Source: an uncultured Dyadobacter sp.
Lineage (GTDB): Bacteria > Bacteroidota > Bacteroidia > Cytophagales > Spirosomataceae
Direction: 5' to 3'
Assembly: GCA_946481035.1 (NCBI GenBank)
Contig: CAMLNK010000139.1
Coordinates: 1 to 8,207, forward strand
DNA: 8,207 nucleotides
The notes under the pieces are model-generated. The model had not been told where the DNA came from, made no database searches, and saw nothing but the letters and a program-made list of their open reading frames with translations. Positions 6,678 to 8,207 of this stretch are shown here, piece after piece. Within the stretch, counting starts at the first letter, position 1; the number at the start of each line of letters is the position of its first letter. The position numbers were made by a program, and so were the translations under genes.

Positions 6678-8207
6678 CGGATACAGCGACTTTGTTGGAA
6701 GTGAAGCATATCACGAAACGGTTTCCGGGCGTGATGGCACTGGATGATGTCTCGTTATCGATCGAAGCGGGAAAAGTGACGGCGCTGATCGGTGAAAATG
6801 GGGCGGGGAAATCGACATTAATGAAAATTCTGTCGGGCGTCTATCCTGATTTTGAGGGTGATATTTACTATAAGGGTGAAACAGCAAAGTTCGCCGGCCC
6901 GAAGGATGCCCAGCAACAGGGCGTGGCGATTATCCATCAGGAGCTTAACTTGATTCCCTACCTCACTATTACTGAAAACATTTTCCTAGGCCGGGAGCTG
7001 GTGACGCAGTACGGCACCATGGACAAAGGCCGCATGCGCAAGCGCACGCAGGAATTGCTCGACCGTTTGAAATTAAAAGTGAATCCCGATTCGCAGGTTT
7101 TCAAACTCAAAGTAGGGCAGCAGCAGATCGTCGAAATCGCCAAAGCGTTGCTCACCGATGCGGAGCTGATCATCATGGACGAGCCGACTTCGGCCATTAC
7201 CGGCGCGGAAGTAGAGGTTTTGTTCGACATTATCGCCGATCTCAAAGCCCAGAACAAAGCCATCGTTTACGTCTCCCACAAGCTCGACGAGCTTTTCCGC
7301 ATTGCCGATAACTACGTCGTGCTCCGCGACGGCAAGAGCATCGAAGCCGGGGAAATGGCAGGTATGACGCAGGACCGGTTGATCAGCAAAATGGTCGGCC
7401 GCAAAATTGAGGTAATGCGCAAAACCACAGGCCGCGGCACATGTGAACCGTTGCTGGAAGTGAAAAACCTGACTTTGAAAAGCCGGGTGAAGGCGGGTAA
7501 TGTGCTCAGTCATGTTTCTTTTAATATAGGTAAAGGTGAGATTGTAGGCCTTTTTGGCCTGATGGGCGCGGGCCGCACCGAGCTGCTGGAATCCGTTTTC
7601 GGGCTGCATCCGGCGCATTCGAGCGGGCAGGTGCTGATCGGCGGGCAATCCATTTGCTGTGATTCTCCCGCGCGCGCCATCGCGGCCGGGCTCGCGCTCG
7701 TACCCGAGGACAGGAAAAAGGATGGATTGGTGCTGGGGTTGGGCGTCAAGAACAACATCAGCCTCACTACATTGGAGGAAATGGAAAACCTCGGCACACT
7801 CAATGATGCGAAGGAATGCGAGCTGGCCGATCACTATATCAGCGAGCTGCGCATCAAAACGCCCTCAAAAGAGCAGCAGGCAAGGAACCTCAGCGGAGGC
7901 AATCAGCAGAAGATCGTGCTTGCCAAATGGCTGGCAACACGCCCAAAGGTGCTTCTGCTCGACGAACCGACGCGCGGCATCGATATCAATGCGAAGACCG
8001 AGATTTACAAACTAATCATTCGCCTCGCCGACGAAGGCTTGGGCATCTTAATGGTTTCATCCGAATTACCCGAAATCCTCGCCATTTCGGATCGTATTCT
8101 GGTGATGTCCGAAGGCAGGTTGACGGGCGAGTTTTTGGCGGGCGAGGCGTCGGAGGACGGAATTTTGAAAGCGGCGATAGGGAGTGAGACTTCGGCTATC
8201 GGCCGTC
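6674..8207 (+). CDS. rbsA: RbsA-like sugar ABC transporter ATPase (right-truncated by window)
   Basis: The frame is open from ATG at 6674 to the window end, giving 511 complete codons without a stop. It energises sugar import at the cytoplasmic face. Two nucleotide-binding domains are in tandem, as in RbsA/MglA/XylG. NBD1 has Walker A GENGAGKST (40-48), Q-loop Gln89, signature LKVGQ (145-149), Walker B LIIMDE (165-170) and switch His202. NBD2 has the degenerate Walker A usual for the family, GLMGAGRTE (295-303, Lys replaced by Arg), PEDRKKDGL (344-352), signature LSGGN (406-410), Walker B VLLLDE (426-431) and Ser463 where a switch His would be. Known members are about 500 residues, so only the last few codons should be missing. 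The ATG overlaps the DUF2291 stop by four bases. An RbsC-type permease is expected just beyond the right edge. The NBD1 signature has Lys146 where the family usually has Ser. Confidence 0.95.
   Translation, partial: MTDTATLLEVKHITKRFPGVMALDDVSLSIEAGKVTALIGENGAGKSTLMKILSGVYPDFEGDIYYKGETAKFAGPKDAQQQGVAIIHQELNLIPYLTITENIFLGRELVTQYGTMDKGRMRKRTQELLDRLKLKVNPDSQVFKLKVGQQQIVEIAKALLTDAELIIMDEPTSAITGAEVEVLFDIIADLKAQNKAIVYVSHKLDELFRIADNYVVLRDGKSIEAGEMAGMTQDRLISKMVGRKIEVMRKTTGRGTCEPLLEVKNLTLKSRVKAGNVLSHVSFNIGKGEIVGLFGLMGAGRTELLESVFGLHPAHSSGQVLIGGQSICCDSPARAIAAGLALVPEDRKKDGLVLGLGVKNNISLTTLEEMENLGTLNDAKECELADHYISELRIKTPSKEQQARNLSGGNQQKIVLAKWLATRPKVLLLDEPTRGIDINAKTEIYKLIIRLADEGLGILMVSSELPEILAISDRILVMSEGRLTGEFLAGEASEDGILKAAIGSETSAIGR

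Noticed and set aside
7073..7834. 253-codon open frame on the minus strand
   Set aside because: It is opposite the RbsA-type ATPase, which is clearly the coding strand with both Walker and signature motifs. No family is recognised in the antisense product.

Overview
All seven protein-coding genes in this window lie on the + strand and are closely packed, so they look like one sugar-utilisation operon or two abutting ones. Several traits suggest a Bacteroidota member, probably a Cytophagales/Dyadobacter-like organism. These are moderate GC, mostly weak or absent Shine-Dalgarno sequences, a secreted DUF1593 (Sde182-type) enzyme, and short degenerate tandem repeats between genes. The taxon is inferred; no rRNA or marker gene is present.

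Layout: bases 1-112 hold a tandem array of an 8-bp unit that runs off the left edge. Bases 124-158 hold a second, unrelated 7-bp degenerate array. Next come an L-fucose/L-arabinose-isomerase-fold sugar isomerase (170-1639), a transketolase split into an N-terminal TPP-binding subunit (1688-2527) and a C-terminal subunit (2570-3532), and a secreted nucleoside-hydrolase-like DUF1593 protein (3620-5047). A ribose-type ABC importer set follows: an RbsB-like lipoprotein binding protein (5101-6057), a membrane-anchored DUF2291 protein (6060-6677) and an RbsA-like double-NBD ATPase (6674 to the right edge, still open). The permease, any sugar kinase and any regulator would have to lie outside the window.

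Working model (inference): the exported DUF1593 enzyme releases a sugar from a glycoside or nucleoside-like compound, and the RbsB/RbsA/DUF2291 system imports it. The isomerase makes the ketose and, after phosphorylation by a kinase not seen here, the dedicated split transketolase moves a two-carbon unit from the ketose phosphate into central metabolism. The binding protein keeps nearly all the ribose contacts of E. coli RbsB, with one Phe-to-Trp change, so the ligand is probably a pentose or close relative. The pairing with an AraA/FucI-type isomerase and a private transketolase does not match the standard ribose route, which is the most interesting feature of the locus.

Other points of note are the two nested degenerate repeat arrays, G7 and C7 runs inside the secreted enzyme gene, an altered ABC signature in the first NBD of the ATPase, and a strong codon-pair preference (GCA before TTG) across the genes.
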